From positions 32,338,011 to 32,402,010 of the forward strand of contig NC_080082.1 in assembly GCF_949987535.1 (NCBI RefSeq): a stretch of 64,000 nt of DNA. The letters are read 5' to 3'. A model generated the notes under the pieces. It ran no database searches and was not told where the DNA came from. It was given only the letters and a program-made list of their open reading frames with translations. A program made the translations under genes and the position numbers. Below are positions 36,853 to 49,535 of this stretch, one piece after another. The DNA comes from Balaenoptera acutorostrata. Taxonomy: Eukaryota; Chordata; Mammalia; Artiodactyla; Balaenopteridae. Position 1 is the stretch's first letter. Every line of letters begins with the position of its first letter.

Positions 36853-37089
36853 GTCTTAAAGGAAAATAGATAATTAATAACCTGCTGTATAGCACAGGGA
36901 ACTCTACTCAATACTTCTGTAATGGCCTATATGGGAAAAGAATCTTAAAAAAAAAAAAGTGGATATATGTATATGTATAACTGATTCACTTCGCTGTACA
37001 CCTGAAACTAACACAACATTGTAAAACAACTCTATACTCCAATAAAAAATTTTTAAAATCACAGTATATATAAAAAAAAGTCTTAAAGG
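36853..37089 (+). mobile_element. 5'-truncated L1 3' end with TSD
   Basis: Direct repeats gtcttaaagg at 36853-36862 and 37080-37089 flank an L1 3' end (cctgctgtatagcacaggg, gtataactgattcacttcg, ctatactccaataaaaaat, A-rich tail). A fairly recent lineage-specific insertion in the direction of TOX3. Confidence 0.85.
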
Positions 37090-37144
37090 TAAAAGGGGTT
37101 TCTTCACGTCTCTTATCAGCAGATGGTCGACAGTCCTGCAAGGT

Positions 37145-37295
37145 CTGGGTCAGTGTTATCTCTGTCCTCTGGATGAGGAAACAGGAGCTTAGAGGATTTA
37201 AGGAACTTATAAGGAGCTTATATAACCCCAGCTGGTGGGTCGGATTTGAACCCAGGTGCTGCGGGCTGCAAACCCATGCCCTCTTCAGCTACAGC
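37145..37295 (+). repeat. MIR SINE fragment
   Basis: ctggatgaggaaacaggagcttagagg, ccccagctggtgggtcggatttgaacccaggtg are MIR landmarks. Confidence 0.75.
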
Positions 37296-37804
37296 AGGCA
37301 GTCATCCTATTGTTAGGAGAAAACCTTCTCTATGGAAGATCTGTTAACCAGGCCTCCCTGTATGGTGCTGAGGAGGGTGCTGTCGTCAACGAGCTAATGA
37401 CACCCTGTTGGCCACTTGACACAAACTCTTGAACCTGCTGGTGTATGACACAGGTAAACGGTTTGTCACAGGAAAGTGAGCAAACTAAAAAAAAACTTCC
37501 TCTCTCCTCCAGTATGATATCATCAGGTTGACAGATAACTTTGCCTCTGACGTAAGAGTACTAAATAAATATTTATTGATGGAGGGACTGAAAGAGTCAT
37601 TTGACCAGATGCAAATGAGTGTAATACGAACAATATACAAGTGTTGAGAGGGTGGTCTTTGGTGGAACTTTTTATTAGACAGATGGATTTGATCAGAGCT
37701 TTGAAGGTCAAGATGGACACCGAATGAGTCATGTAGGACCATTGAGATGGCCTCAAAAGTTACGAGATTAGAAATGAGCAAATAGGAGGTGGTGATACAG
37801 TCAG

Positions 37805-38170
37805 AATAGCCTAACAGCTATAACAAATAGCCCCAAATGTGTAACGAGGTACACATAATAGAGGTGTAGTTCTTGTTCACCCATGCAGTTCAAGTTTGGT
37901 CCTGTTGGCAGGGAAGCTAGGCTGGTGGAGATTCTGTCATCTTCTTTTAAGTGCCAGCAACCAGCTGGGATAGAAAGGAAAGTAGAAGGTGGAGAAGCCA
38001 CACTTACTTCTCAACTGTTTTCTCCCAGAAGTGACACACATTCCTTCTGCAGTGGTGAGAGCTAGTTGCATGGCCCGGCCAAAAGGGGTTTAGAAACAGC
38101 CAGTAATTCTATACCATGGAGAGAGGAGCCTGACTTTTAGAAAATAATTAGCTGGAGCTGCCACACATGA
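37805..38170. repeat. ancient LTR-like repeat, family not assigned
   Basis: aacagctataacaaatagccccaaatgtgtaac, gttcacccatgcagttcaag, ctcccagaagtgacacacattcc, gcatggcccggcc resemble a long-known mammalian repeat related in style to the one at 1167-1651. The name is not asserted. Confidence 0.45.
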
Positions 38171-40139
38171 CAAGCAGATTTGTTTGCTAGTATTAGGGGA
38201 TTCTTTGGGGAGTTGGAAAAAGAGATTATAAAATTATTCTTAAAATTGTGGGTGGAAGGGTTGTAGGGGAGTTTTGGATTATCAGTCAGAAAATAAATAT
38301 CTGTTCTCCTAAGGTATAAAATTCAAGCCTTTCAATATTGGTGAAGATAAATGTTTAAAGAGCATTTAAACACAGGGAGAGTTATAAACACTGAAAAAGC
38401 ATCTGAAGTATTGACACTGAATATAGGGAGTGTGGCAATGACAGAAGAGCTGTCTGGATGATTGTGGGCTTAAATGGCTAGGACTTTGGGAAATAATTAC
38501 CATCTTTCTTCCATATGAAGGGGGACACTTTGTAGGAAAGGTAGGGTTTCAAGAGATAGAAGCAAAGGTGCTGAGTATTTGGATGAAAAGGCATCTTCTG
38601 TAAACAAGACAGTTTTTAAGAAGATTCTGAAATGGACTGGGGTGAAAATAAAGAAATTGAGGAAATTTTCTCGTGAGAAAAAGAGAGGTTGGGAAGGACA
38701 AAAGAGACTCTTCAAGGTGGTCAAATATTTATAACTGATTGCCTCTCTTCTTGCCAGTAAGTAATTCTCTTGAGATGATATTTGATATAAAATGGGCTTT
38801 ATGGCTTCTCATCACCCTGTAGTTTATTTGTGCATTTATTTTTTAACCTCTCCTGGGAACTCACCGTTACTACTTTTATGTTATGGTCCAATTTATGAAT
38901 ATGCGGAACTTGAATAAAGACTGTAGCTCTCACTCTTCCAGAGAACTAGTTTCTGAGAAAAAGGGGGTGGATGTGCATGTGGGCGTATAAGTGTGTGTTT
39001 TGGGGGGGGGGTGGGAAGGGACTGTGTGTCCAAGTTTAAATATTTCTTAACATTACCTCACATTTATTTCTCCCCTGTACATTATTCTTCACATGTTGTC
39101 TGGAATACTGCACTAAGATCCTGTTTCCTTTGCCCCAATTTTAAGTCACTAGTTTCACATGCCTCTGCCTTTTGCAGGAAAGGAGTCCTTTGCAGGTGTG
39201 AGTATTAACGAAGCAGAGGGAAGCTTGCTTCTGTCCACTTGTTCTGTGTTCAGTGAAAGTACAAAGTACATGTTTGTTTCACTTGTAAGTATAAAGGGGA
39301 AAAATCCACCTGTTTTGCCTTTAGAAAAATTCTTTTCATCTGACTGTTCTCAGAAAGAAAGCTGGGGTGAACTTTTTTTTTTAGTTGGGTTGTCTGATCT
39401 ACCTTGTGCCTCTCATGAAAACAAAACTGGGAGTTGAAAGAGTCTACTCTTGAGGAAAAAAAAATAAAGACGCTTTTCATCATTCTGCAAATCAGAAGCA
39501 AAGATATGGCCTTTCATTTTTCTCGTCATATCCGATAACACCTGGTAACGTTTGGAGCCCTGACTCAATAGGGAAGGGGAAGAGTGACTTTATTTTGATT
39601 GGCCATCTGTCTTAGGTCCCAGATACAGTGTGTGAAAATTCAGTTGCTCATGAATGTTCTACATAAAAGGAAAATTAAGGAATTTTTGTGTAGCTTTAAA
39701 AGTGACTGACAACAGCAGCGCCATTAAAAAGTTTTAAAAATATTGCCAAAGTAATTTGATACCAAGATTCATTATACAGATCCATTTTGAGAAAGAGATG
39801 TAATTTATAAAGCCTGCAACAACTGAGGGAATAATATTTCAAAGTCAGCCTTTGTCGTGTCAAGGGGGCCCAGCAGAACTGTTCAGATTGGAGCCCTTCA
39901 AAAGCCAAACTTCCTCTTGCTCCCAGCAACGTGGCATGTAGCCCTGAAAGCAGCTTGGCACACGGCTGAAAGTGCCTTCTTTCACAAGAAACAAGAAACC
40001 TTCCGAAAAATTATTATGGGACATTGAAGCATACTGATGTGTCATCTTCTGATTTTTGATATGAAACCTCAATTAAAGTGTCTGTACTTCAGTTTCCACT
40101 CTCTAAGGATGGCGATCACACTGTCAGTGACCTCATGGA
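38171..40139. other. intronic sequence, mostly unassigned
   Basis: Purine-rich text at 38400-38720 may be an inverted L2 5' piece but this is not firm. A G10 run at 39002-39011 with further GGG tracts to 39020 forms a quadruplex motif. No exon found. Confidence 0.4.
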
Positions 40140-40265
40140 GTCATTTATTCATTTTTTTCAGGAAATATTTATTTAGCAGCTGTCTAGTCCCACAGAGTGT
40201 ATCCAGTACTCAAAACAAAATAGCAAAAAGGGATGCAATTCCTTTGTGACATTTACAGTCAATGG
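40140..40265 (-). repeat. L2 fragment
   Basis: Plus strand: caggaaatatttatttagcagctg, gtatccagtactcaaaacaaaatagcaaa: inverse L2 segment. Confidence 0.5.
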
Positions 40266-40529
40266 GCGGGTGAAGCACATCCATCAAATAATTATCCAAA
40301 TACATATACAACTGCAACTCTGAAGCTCAAACAACAGCTGACATGGCACATACTTAGCATTCAGTAAATTGAGCTCTTCTTATAAATATTACATACTAAG
40401 TCCTACACTGGTAACGTACCCCCATGAAAAGCCTTTGTCCCCACGTATTTAACACAAATTCGAGGGGCTGCTATAAGTCTTTAGCTATGCGATAAGATGA
40501 TATGTCTTCTGGAGGGGTTTAAAGCCTAA

Positions 40530-42245
40530 TTAGGGAGAAGGATGAAGGAAGCAGTCATACTTAGTGTGAAAGACAGCCCGGGCATGGATGGGACAGTTGG
40601 ATGGTAAGAGGAAAGGGCACTTCTAGGAGAGAGACTGGCAGAACCAAAGAAGTGAAAGATCATAGAAATAAAGGGGGTGAGGTTGCCAGCAGGGAAGAGG
40701 AGCAGAAGGGAATGAGGCTGTATGGATAAGGTGGTGTGGACTTGTGAATGGCCTCTTTTCCCTACTGATGAAAGTTTGTAATCAGTAAGCTGTGGGCAGC
40801 CTTGAAGGATTTTAAGCCCCACAGGGGCATGTGCGATCAGAGTTCCATTTTGGAAGGCTAACCCCACTGAGAATTGATGAAGTAAATGATACTGAAGCCA
40901 TGACTTGGCATCCAGCATGGCTGTGCAAAATCACCTCCTAGATGGTAACAGTGAGGAAAACGGTTGTGGAATATCTTTAAGTTTAAAAAATGTATTAAAT
41001 ATACACCTTGATCCTGATCTTGTTTTAAAGATTATATATATTGTGGAAAGGCAAACCAGAAAAGATTGGGAAAGTATTACACCAAAAGATTGAATGATCG
41101 TGTTGTTATGAGAAAGGCTTTTTCTGTTTGTCATGCTTTTCAGTATCTTCCATTTTTTTAATAATGTAATAAAAATGCTGTTTAGAAGATAAATTGAGAG
41201 AAAGGTAACTCTAGATGTCATGTGGGGGATGGATTAGAAAGAGAGAAACTGGAGTCTGAGGGTTGGTTAGGATTAGCAGTGCCATTAGAAGAAGCGATGT
41301 GAAAGATGTTGGCAGAGCTGCAGACCTTATGTGGAAGATGAGAGAGGAGATCAAAGGTGTTGTTTGGGATGGTTACTTGAGAGAAATATGGCTGAAATTG
41401 GTAAAGATTAGTTCTGCACTGCATGTGTTGAATTTGAGTTGATAAGACATCCATTGCAATATTCAGTAGGAATTGGAAAATTGCAACTCAGTACAATGAC
41501 AGATATTTAGCCTGGAGAGTGTTGGTGGTGGCTGATGCATTGGACGTGATGAATTATCAGAGCATGTGTTAAGAAGAAACTGAGAAATCTTCAGGGGGAT
41601 AAGAAAACTGGCGGAGAGTCACAGTTTCCAAATGAAAAATACTCTTTCATAAAGGGAATGGTTGAAAGTGTCAGAGGAGGGAAAGTGATTATTTGAGACA
41701 GAGATACTACAGGGAAGTGTCCCTGGGATTTGGTAATTAGGAGTCCATGGTAGACTCAACAACAGCAGTTCATTAAATAGAAGAAGACAGATTGCAGCCT
41801 TAGGAGTGAATGAAAGATCAAGGTGTGGAGGTGGAATCTGGGTTGGTGGGGATGGCGGGGAGGGGAGGGGATTAATTTGAGAGGGGCTCAGTGGTCTCAG
41901 TGGTCTTTGGTTCCCCTTCCCTCCAAGGATTTGAATATTTTTATAAGTCTAGGGAGGAAGCAGTGAAGTGGGAAAAGTTAAGAATCAAACAAGAGGTAAA
42001 TTGATAGAGTCAGTCTAGATGGGAATGGGACGTAGAGTAGAGGCAGAAGAACACGTTCTCCTTGGCAAAGGAAGGAAAAGGGTGATTTGAGGTGCTGGTT
42101 TGGGGTAGACAGTTGAAGAATTCAGTTGATGGCCTCTGCTTTCTTTGGTAAGGGACAAAGTCCTCTAGTGGAGGAGGAGGTGAGGATTGGCTGAGAGCTG
42201 GAGGGGCGGGGAGAGGTTCAGCAGAAATGCTCTGGGAAATGGATC
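40530..42245 (-). mobile_element. long L2-type LINE relic, interrupted
   Basis: Purine-rich inverse L2 text in order: gcagccttgaaggattttaagcc, gtgcgatcagagttccatttt, ggtgtggaggtggaatctggg, gctgagagctggagggg. The part at about 40920-41210 does not fit and may be unique sequence or another insertion. Open frames on either strand here are remnants or chance. Confidence 0.55.
41848..41870 (+). other. strong G-quadruplex motif
   Basis: Four G4 tracts (41848-41851, 41857-41860, 41862-41865, 41867-41870) with loops of 5, 1 and 1 bases on the sense strand. Short loops favour a stable fold in DNA or in pre-mRNA. Confidence 0.85.
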
Positions 42246-42364
42246 AACAGTTACAAGGGACTGCTGAGTGTTTGCAGGGGCTCTGCTGAGATCAGAAACC
42301 TAATAATATAGAGATCATTCCTATTGGGAGATACATATTTTTGGTGCTCGTGTTTCCATAGTCC

Positions 42365-42366
<2 letters not shown>

Positions 42367-42413
<47 letters not shown>
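42367..42413. repeat. (GT)n microsatellite
   Basis: About 23 uninterrupted GT units, the longest pure dinucleotide run in the window and the most likely to vary between individuals. Confidence 0.97.
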
Positions 42414-42415
<2 letters not shown>

Positions 42416-42639
42416 TCTGTAATGAAGGCTCTGTACACATTTGTTGAATAAATGTGTCAGTCGTTGTAGATCTGCAGACAATTTGGGGGAGTCTCTTTCT
42501 TGGGACCCAAGTCATATGTCAAGATTTGAATCCCTTTTCCTTGTTATGCTTTACTTTTGTGACCCTGGTTTTCTTTCTCTTCAGTTGATATTTTCTCTTC
42601 CACTAAAAAAAAAAAAAAAGTTCATGTCAGAGTGAAAAA

Positions 42640-43130
42640 GTAAATCCAAATACTTATTGTGTCTCTTCTATGGATAACGCATTGTAGATAGCTTGTCTTG
42701 CAAAAGAGTCAGAGGGGACAAGATCGTCCTTGCCCTTAAGGACCTTCCAGTGTGGTAGGAGATGTGGGCGGTGGGATAAAGCATAGGAAGAATTCGTCAT
42801 TATCAGCACATGCTGAGCATCATAAAAGAGATGGGAAGGAAGGGCTTTGAAGATTCCAAAGAAAGAGACAGCAACTCTGGTAGCCTGAGCTGGGAAGAGT
42901 CCTGCAGGAGAGGAAGTGTTTGCACTGCATCTTGATGAAAGCATGGAATTTCAACAGGAGGCCATTAGCTGGGGGCAGGAGTATGTTGGGATGGGGGTGG
43001 AGAGAAGCAGCGTTTCAGATGGAGGAGGTGGCCTGAAGCTGGGAAAGAGTGGGATGTATTCAAGAAAGAAAATATATACCAGGAGGCTACAGATGGAGAA
43101 AGTACAGTTAGTTACTCATTTTCAAGTTCG
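42640..43130 (-). repeat. L2-like fragment
   Basis: Plus strand: gacaagatcgtccttgcccttaagg, gccattagctgggggcagg and similar purine-rich text fit an inverse L2 segment, diverged. Confidence 0.45.
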
Positions 43131-43213
43131 GGGACCTGGAAGTTTATCCTTTGCTTACTTAATAGAGCTCACAGGACCTCAGATGAAAGGTGGAAGATTC
43201 AAGGTGGATGAAT

Positions 43214-43680
43214 TTCATTCTTTTTTTTTTTATTATTGGCGTATAGTGTTAGTTTCAGGTGTATAGCAAAGTGATTCAGTTACACACATACATGTATATA
43301 TCTATATTTTTTTCAATTCTTTTCCATTATAGTTTATTACAAGATATTGAATATAGTTCCCTGTGCTTTATAGTAAACCCTTATCGTTTATCTGTTTTAT
43401 ATATGGTAGTGTGCATCTGTTAATCCCATACTCCCAATTTATCCCTCCCCCGCTCCTTCCCCTTTGGTGGCCATAAGTTTGTTTTCTATGTCTGTGAGGC
43501 TGTTTCTGGTTCGTAAATAAATTCATTTGTACTATATTTTAGATTCCACATATAAGTGATATCATATAATATTTGTCTTCCTCTGTCTGACTTACTTCAC
43601 TTGATACGATAATCTCTAGGTCCATCCATGTTGCTGCAAATGGCATTATTTCTGAATTCCACTCTTTATACATATCAGAA
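43214..43680 (-). mobile_element. cetartiodactyl L1 3' end
   Basis: Inverse L1 text: ggcgtatagtgttagtttcagg, gcaaagtgattcagttacac, tccattatagtttattacaag, tgtctgacttacttcacttg, ctaggtccatccatgttgctg. It includes the 3' UTR and the very end of the ORF2 region. Confidence 0.88.
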
Positions 43681-44994
43681 TCTGGGGGAAATTTTACTTT
43701 TCTCTATTAGTCACTAAATTTTTGATTCCAAAAATTAAAGACTTGTAAGAATTCATATTGATGGCTTCATAGACAAACTGTGAGTTGTAAAGGGCCCCAA
43801 CATCAACATTTATCACAACCAAATTGCTTTGTAAGAAGTGGTTTCAAATTTATTAGAAATTTCCTCCAATTTCCAGTTAATATTTCATGCATTAACTTTA
43901 ACTACAAAATCTAGTCTGATTCTCTTGTTTTTAAAACAATATTGAGAAGATAATGTGACAGTGGCAGTTTCAGGCTTCCAAATTTGTTGTCCTAGAGATA
44001 GAAGCAATCCTTTTAACCCTATGTCTTCTAGATGTCATTTCCTTCTGAACACATCTGGATAATTCCTCATATTTAAAGGGTGTGGGTGAATAAAATTGGA
44101 GAGGGGAAGTATTTCTTGCTCCATTACATGTATGTTTAATTTTGAGCTACCCCTATTTTAGAATTAAGTACTGCGGTGAAATCAATCTACAATACCTTTT
44201 AACATATGACATTTCCTAGCTGTGAAAGGGTATTGGGAAAGCTCATTTTTCTTCCTTTTGCCACCACTCATGATGAAGCGGATGTCTTCCTTTTTCCTTT
44301 TCTTTCATCTGTGACTCAGCTGCTCCGGTGGGGAGGGATGTGAGGTGGAGGGGCAAGCATGGCACTGCCGTGTGTTTATCATGGCCCGAAACCAACAGTT
44401 CCTGGGCCATACAGCTCTTCCAGCTCATTGGCAAACAAGGCTTTTTCACTAATCCCAGCAAATGCATCTTCTGCTTTATTATAAGAAAATCTGTTTTGTC
44501 CCTTTGTTGTAAGGGTTTTTCTTTTAAAGATGTTGTTGGACTCTGTTTATCTATTGAGGGATAATTTATATGCTAAGAGCATAATGCTTATTATTTTTTC
44601 TCCCAAAATAAATCAAGATTGCAGGATAGGCATTCATCACATTTATTTACTTACTTTGTTTGTTCATTTCTTTATTACAACATTGATTTAAAACATTAAA
44701 TAAGTTTCATCATATTTTCTTTATATAAGTAAAATCTTCTGTAGCCATAACCTTCCCTCTCGCTTCTTCACTTTTCTCTTCTCCCACCAAAACTGGAGTT
44801 GAGTATTAGAGTTTCTTCTGGACGTGGTTCAGTGTCATTGCCTGTGTGTCTATGTTGTCTTCACTACCCCTTGAGGGCAGCTGGTACTACCCCTCCCTTA
44901 TCTTTCTGCTGAGTGCCTTTTGTGAACAGCAAAGTGTCTTGGTGTCACTAAATCCAACAGACGTTGAAATACTTCATCGTACTTTAAGTTTTCT
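43681..44994. other. intronic sequence, nothing recognised
   Basis: AT-rich. No repeat, exon or RNA gene supported. Confidence 0.4.
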
Positions 44995-46385
44995 CAGTAT
45001 TTAACAGGGCCAATTCCTCTCTTCTTACTGTAGTTTCTCTTGACGTTGGGAATGCCACTCTCTCTAGGCCGCACTTCTACAACCCTCGCCACGCTTTCAC
45101 AGGCTCCTTTGCTGAGTCAACATCCTGGACTTTAAATATTGGAGTTGCTCAAGGTTCTGTTCTAGGCCTCTTCTCTTCCCAGTGCCATTCATGTTCATGG
45201 CTTCACTGAACATCTGCACCCATGAGTCTTACAAAGATTCTCACAAAAAAATTGTCTCTATTCCAGACCTTTCCCATAAACTACAGATGTTTCTTGGTCC
45301 CTCAATCCCAGTTGTTACCAAACACAAGTTCGTGTGCCCAATGCACCGTGAGGCCAAACAATACCTAAACATCGGAGTTTAGAGCAGGGAAAGGTTTAAT
45401 GCAGGGCCATGCAAGGAGACAGGTGGCTTGTGCCCATAAAACCTTGAACTCCTCTAAGGGTTTCAGCAAAGCACTTTTAAAGGCAAGGTGAGGGAGAGGT
45501 GTGATTAGTTGTTGCAGACTTCTTGGTTTCGGAATCCTTTGTTCTCGTAGCTGTCCGTACAGGTCAGGTCACATGTTCCTGTAAACCTCCAACAGAACAA
45601 ATGCTATTCTCTGTTCTGCGACTTTTTATCTCTATATGAATGGACTCTTAAATGTCAGAGCCCTGAGACTAGGCTACCCTGTATATTGCAGGCTGTAGGC
45701 AAAAATTTTTTTTTTTTACAAAAGGTGCAGAGCCAGCATGACTAAGCAGTAGAACGGATCTAATATGGAGTCGCTTGTTCTTGCCTATTATAAAACTACA
45801 GATGTTTCTTGGTCCCTCAATCTCAACACATTTAAAATGCACCCATGATTCAGCCCACCCCGCAACCCCAAGTCTGATTCTGTTCCGCTTCCTCTGTTTG
45901 GATGAATGGTACTGCCACCCTCCAGTTACACGAGCCCCAAACCTAGCCATCTTCCTTGATAGCAGCCCCTTCTCCCTCACCCCTCTCAACTCATTATGGA
46001 GTCCCAGGGAAATCCCTGGATTCCAGCCACTCCTCAACTTTCCCCATCTTCACTTCCCTACCCCCACCATTCCCACCTTAGTTAATGCTACTATCACCTC
46101 TCATCTCGTCTGTTGCAATATCTTCCTTCTGGTCTACCAGCATCTATTCTAATCCACTCTGTACCCTCTGTCCTTCTTCAAGGCATGCTTCCCAGGTGAA
46201 GTCTCACCAAATATTTCTATAGTCATTTAATTGCTATTTTATCTCTCTTCTCTGGACTATATGTTCCATGGAGTCAGGGACCATCTTTTTTGGCTCATGT
46301 CGTATTCTCAGTATTTAAGCAAACTCCCTGGCACATAGATGTTATCAGAATATATTTGTTGCAAGAATGAGTAAATGAATGAACA
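44995..46385 (+). mobile_element. L2-type LINE interrupted by an LTR
   Basis: L2-like sense text before the LTR (ggttctgttctaggcctcttctc, tctctattccagacctttccc) continues after it (acctctcatctcgtctgttgcaata, cttcccaggtgaagtctcacc, gagtcagggaccatctttt, gagtaaatgaatgaac). The LTR plus a 30-bp duplication sits between 45308 and 45822. Confidence 0.65.
45313..45800 (-). mobile_element. ERV1-like solo LTR
   Basis: About 488 bp. On the minus strand it runs from TGTAG to GGTAACA, keeping the TG...CA ends of a retroviral LTR. It has a TATA-like CCTTTAAAAG (plus 45474-45483), an ATTAAA signal (plus 45395-45400) and a U5-like end with GGCACACGAACTTG. No internal viral sequence, primer site or gene is present. 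A 30-bp exact direct repeat, 45278-45307 and 45793-45822, brackets it and overlaps its outer end. Confidence 0.7.
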
Positions 46386-49300
46386 GTAAAAATTGATTAT
46401 TGCTGTTTCTTTTTTTCAATATTTTTATTTATTATGTGCTTTGTGCTGATAGAGATTAAAGAAATCCTTCTTGGGAGCAGTTCCATTGAAGACATATAGT
46501 TTTTCTGATTACAGAACTAGTAGGTGCTAACTTTAGAAAGCATAAAAAAAAGAAAAAATGATTTCACACTGTATATGGTTTTGAGTCATGGTTTTCTATT
46601 AAACCATGACCATTTTCCTACGACATTAAAACCACTTTAGAATTGTTTAAAATAAAATCCACGGCATACAGCCTTTCTAGAATGTTTATATTTGATGCAG
46701 TGTCATTCTTGGGAAGACCTTGTTTAGCTAATGGAGTTGTGAACTGTTGGAGTTCCTAAGGTTTGATGACTGTTAGGCATCATTTAAAATACGTGACATT
46801 TTGCTTATTGTCAAAGATATGTTTTCTACTTCAGTACAACTGCTACTTTGTAAAACTCCATGTTGTTATCTGGACCTTCCATCATTCAGATTTCTCAAGA
46901 CCAGGGTGAGCATTCCCTGGTTAATATCTGTCCCAAATTAACACTTGATATAGTTCCAGATGGCCATCTACAGCATCCACTTCAGGTTCTGCCATTAGAA
47001 ATTAAATCTTGTCTCTTTGGTAAAGTTACTTTCCTTGTGTTAAAAACTGCCCTGACTAGTAGGGGAAGCAACTTTAAAAACTTTTGCCCAACAGTGGAGA
47101 GAAAGCAGGTGAGGCTTTCCTTGTAGCTCTTGTTTTCGAAAGGCACGTGCAGGGAGTTGATAGTTGTTCAATGCCAGAATGAGATGAACACTTGGTGTTT
47201 TGTCAGCCCTTCTTTTCTGGTCATTGCAAGGGTCAAGAACTTTGACTTAATAGAATACATTTCCTGTTATCTCTGGGGGGTTTATTTTCCCATGTAGAAG
47301 TCTGATCTTTTATGTTGAGAGTTTCCCTTTTATATGTACCTTTTCCCCCCTAGTTGTGCATTAGGATATGCAGCTTCACCTCTTTATAATCTGATGAAAG
47401 TCATTAAAACATGATAAAAGTGAAACAGTTTGGGCGGTAGGTGTAGTTTTTGAGGGCATGGTCTTTCTGTGGGCACTTATTTTGGGTATGGAGTGTTTAG
47501 ACAGCACAGTGAAGGGAACAGCTCGTGGCCAGTGCCAGATGGACATCCCTCATGGAATCTGTTCCTTATCCCAGGGGCCCTATTATACAGGGTTTATTTT
47601 CAATATTAATCTTGATATGAAGACAGCTGCAGTTCTTTAAAAACTCATACCCTACATTATTTTTATCATGGCCAAAGAAATTTATAGATAGGCATTATAG
47701 ATGGATCTTACTTTTTTCCTCTGTTATTAACCAGCACTGTAGAATGTGTAGTAATTTTTCCTTTGTGCCATATATATTCTTCCTAGTGGCAATGAGAAAA
47801 AAAATCTCTTCCTAGGAATAAATGGAGTCAGTATAGGTTGATAAATATGTACATTTTTATAAGAGTCACTGTAAATAAGGTGCTAACATTTTACTTTGAA
47901 GCCAAGTAGTTTGTCTTTTTTAAGAAGTTTCTGAGCAAAAATTTCCTCCCCTAATAGGTTGTATTTTAACTGTGGCTAGCAGGAGAATGAGTACATTTTT
48001 AGATAGGTTGCACATACTGTTTTTAGTTTAACATGCAGCCTAGCTAATATCCCTTTGTGATTGTTTTAAGATTTTTACATGTCTTACCTCCTTTGGGGTA
48101 ACTTTTGCATTTACAACTTGATATAATTTGCCTTCATATAGTTGAGTCACTCTTCTGGAATAGAATTTGGATTTTGCTGAAGTGAGTAAAATTTGATATA
48201 TGATTTAAGAATAGCTGCTTATAAATTGCTGTATAATCACATCTTTTTAAATTCATGCAAAGAAATGTTAAGGTAATCTTGAATGTACTGGTATACAACG
48301 ACTGTTTGGGATTCCAAGAATAAAATGCTTCCCTTATTTAGGGATACTTAAATTCATGGTTATTTTATGTAAAATGCTAAAATAAGTTTGAGCTATATAC
48401 CAGATTAACACTGACATCTTGACTGAATTCCATTATTTGTCTTCAAGATGAAAGCCAACAGTTCCTACTTTGAAGGGATTTTATTTTATGATTATGTTTA
48501 AAAAACCATTAGCCTCATACTCAAACTAATTGAAATATAGGCCTAGAAGTGGTGGGGGAACCTCCTTTAAAAATAAATATAAGATATAAAATCTTAAGTT
48601 ACGGATTTCGGGATAGCTGTTTGGGAGGAATGTAATTTCCCTCCCTCCTGCCCCGAGACCTTATCAGAAGTGGGATTGAGTCTCGTGTGAGCCCTTTCCT
48701 AGTAAAAGGTTTTAGATAAATAAGCAAACATAACTGGTAAGATACAGAGAACTAATGAAAGCTATACGATCGCCCATCTGGTAAAAAGTTGTCCCTGCAG
48801 AATTCAAGCAATCATAAAATCACAGAAAAATGTATGTAATCAAGATATTCTTGCAGTGTGAGCAAAAACTCCCAGCCCTACACTGTAAAACACTAGCCTT
48901 GACATGTTTCCGTAGCCAGAACAGAACCAGGGTTCTCGTACACTCTTACAATTTCTTATCAAGTATCTGAGACTTGTTCTTAAGCTTTTGGAAATGATAG
49001 ATGTGAATTAATAGACATCATATGTAATCCTGTTTGATTTAAATGATTATGTATTATATATGCTGGCCAACTCTTCTCATTGATGATTTTTGAGTTAAGT
49101 GGGCTTCCAGTATTTGGTGTAACAAATATGACTGAGACTGGAAAATAAACACATTAAGTCACTTATCATTCTTCGGGAAGAATTTATAGGTTTATTGCTC
49201 TTTTTAAAATGTTAGCCTTAGAATAACGTCTTAAACTATTTCTACTTCTTGACTTATTCAAAACAGGGAAAAAACACGCAACCGAGTATTTATATAAATG

Positions 49301-49535
49301 GAAAGCTTCGGAGCTGACAACCAACTAGTTGATACATATTTGAAACACATTTAAGATAATCCTTAATTGCAGTCAATAATCTTATAAGTAGATATATCCA
49401 AAATCAGCATAATGCCCACTTGAAGAAAGAACACTGATTGTGTTTGGATAGTGTAGAAGCAATAATCCTGTAATATGTATTTTAAAATACTTTAAATAGC
49501 TTTTGTTTATGCTTAATGTATGAATTGATCTATAT
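46386..49535. other. AT-rich, repeat-poor intronic stretch
   Basis: Possible old L1 traces at 46395-46680. A perfect hairpin (gtcatggttt / aaaccatgac, 46585-46610) lies among them. No exon recognised in 3.1 kb. Confidence 0.45.

Noticed and set aside
45308..45792. Functional endogenous retrovirus
   Set aside because: Only a lone LTR is present; no internal region, primer-binding site or viral gene.
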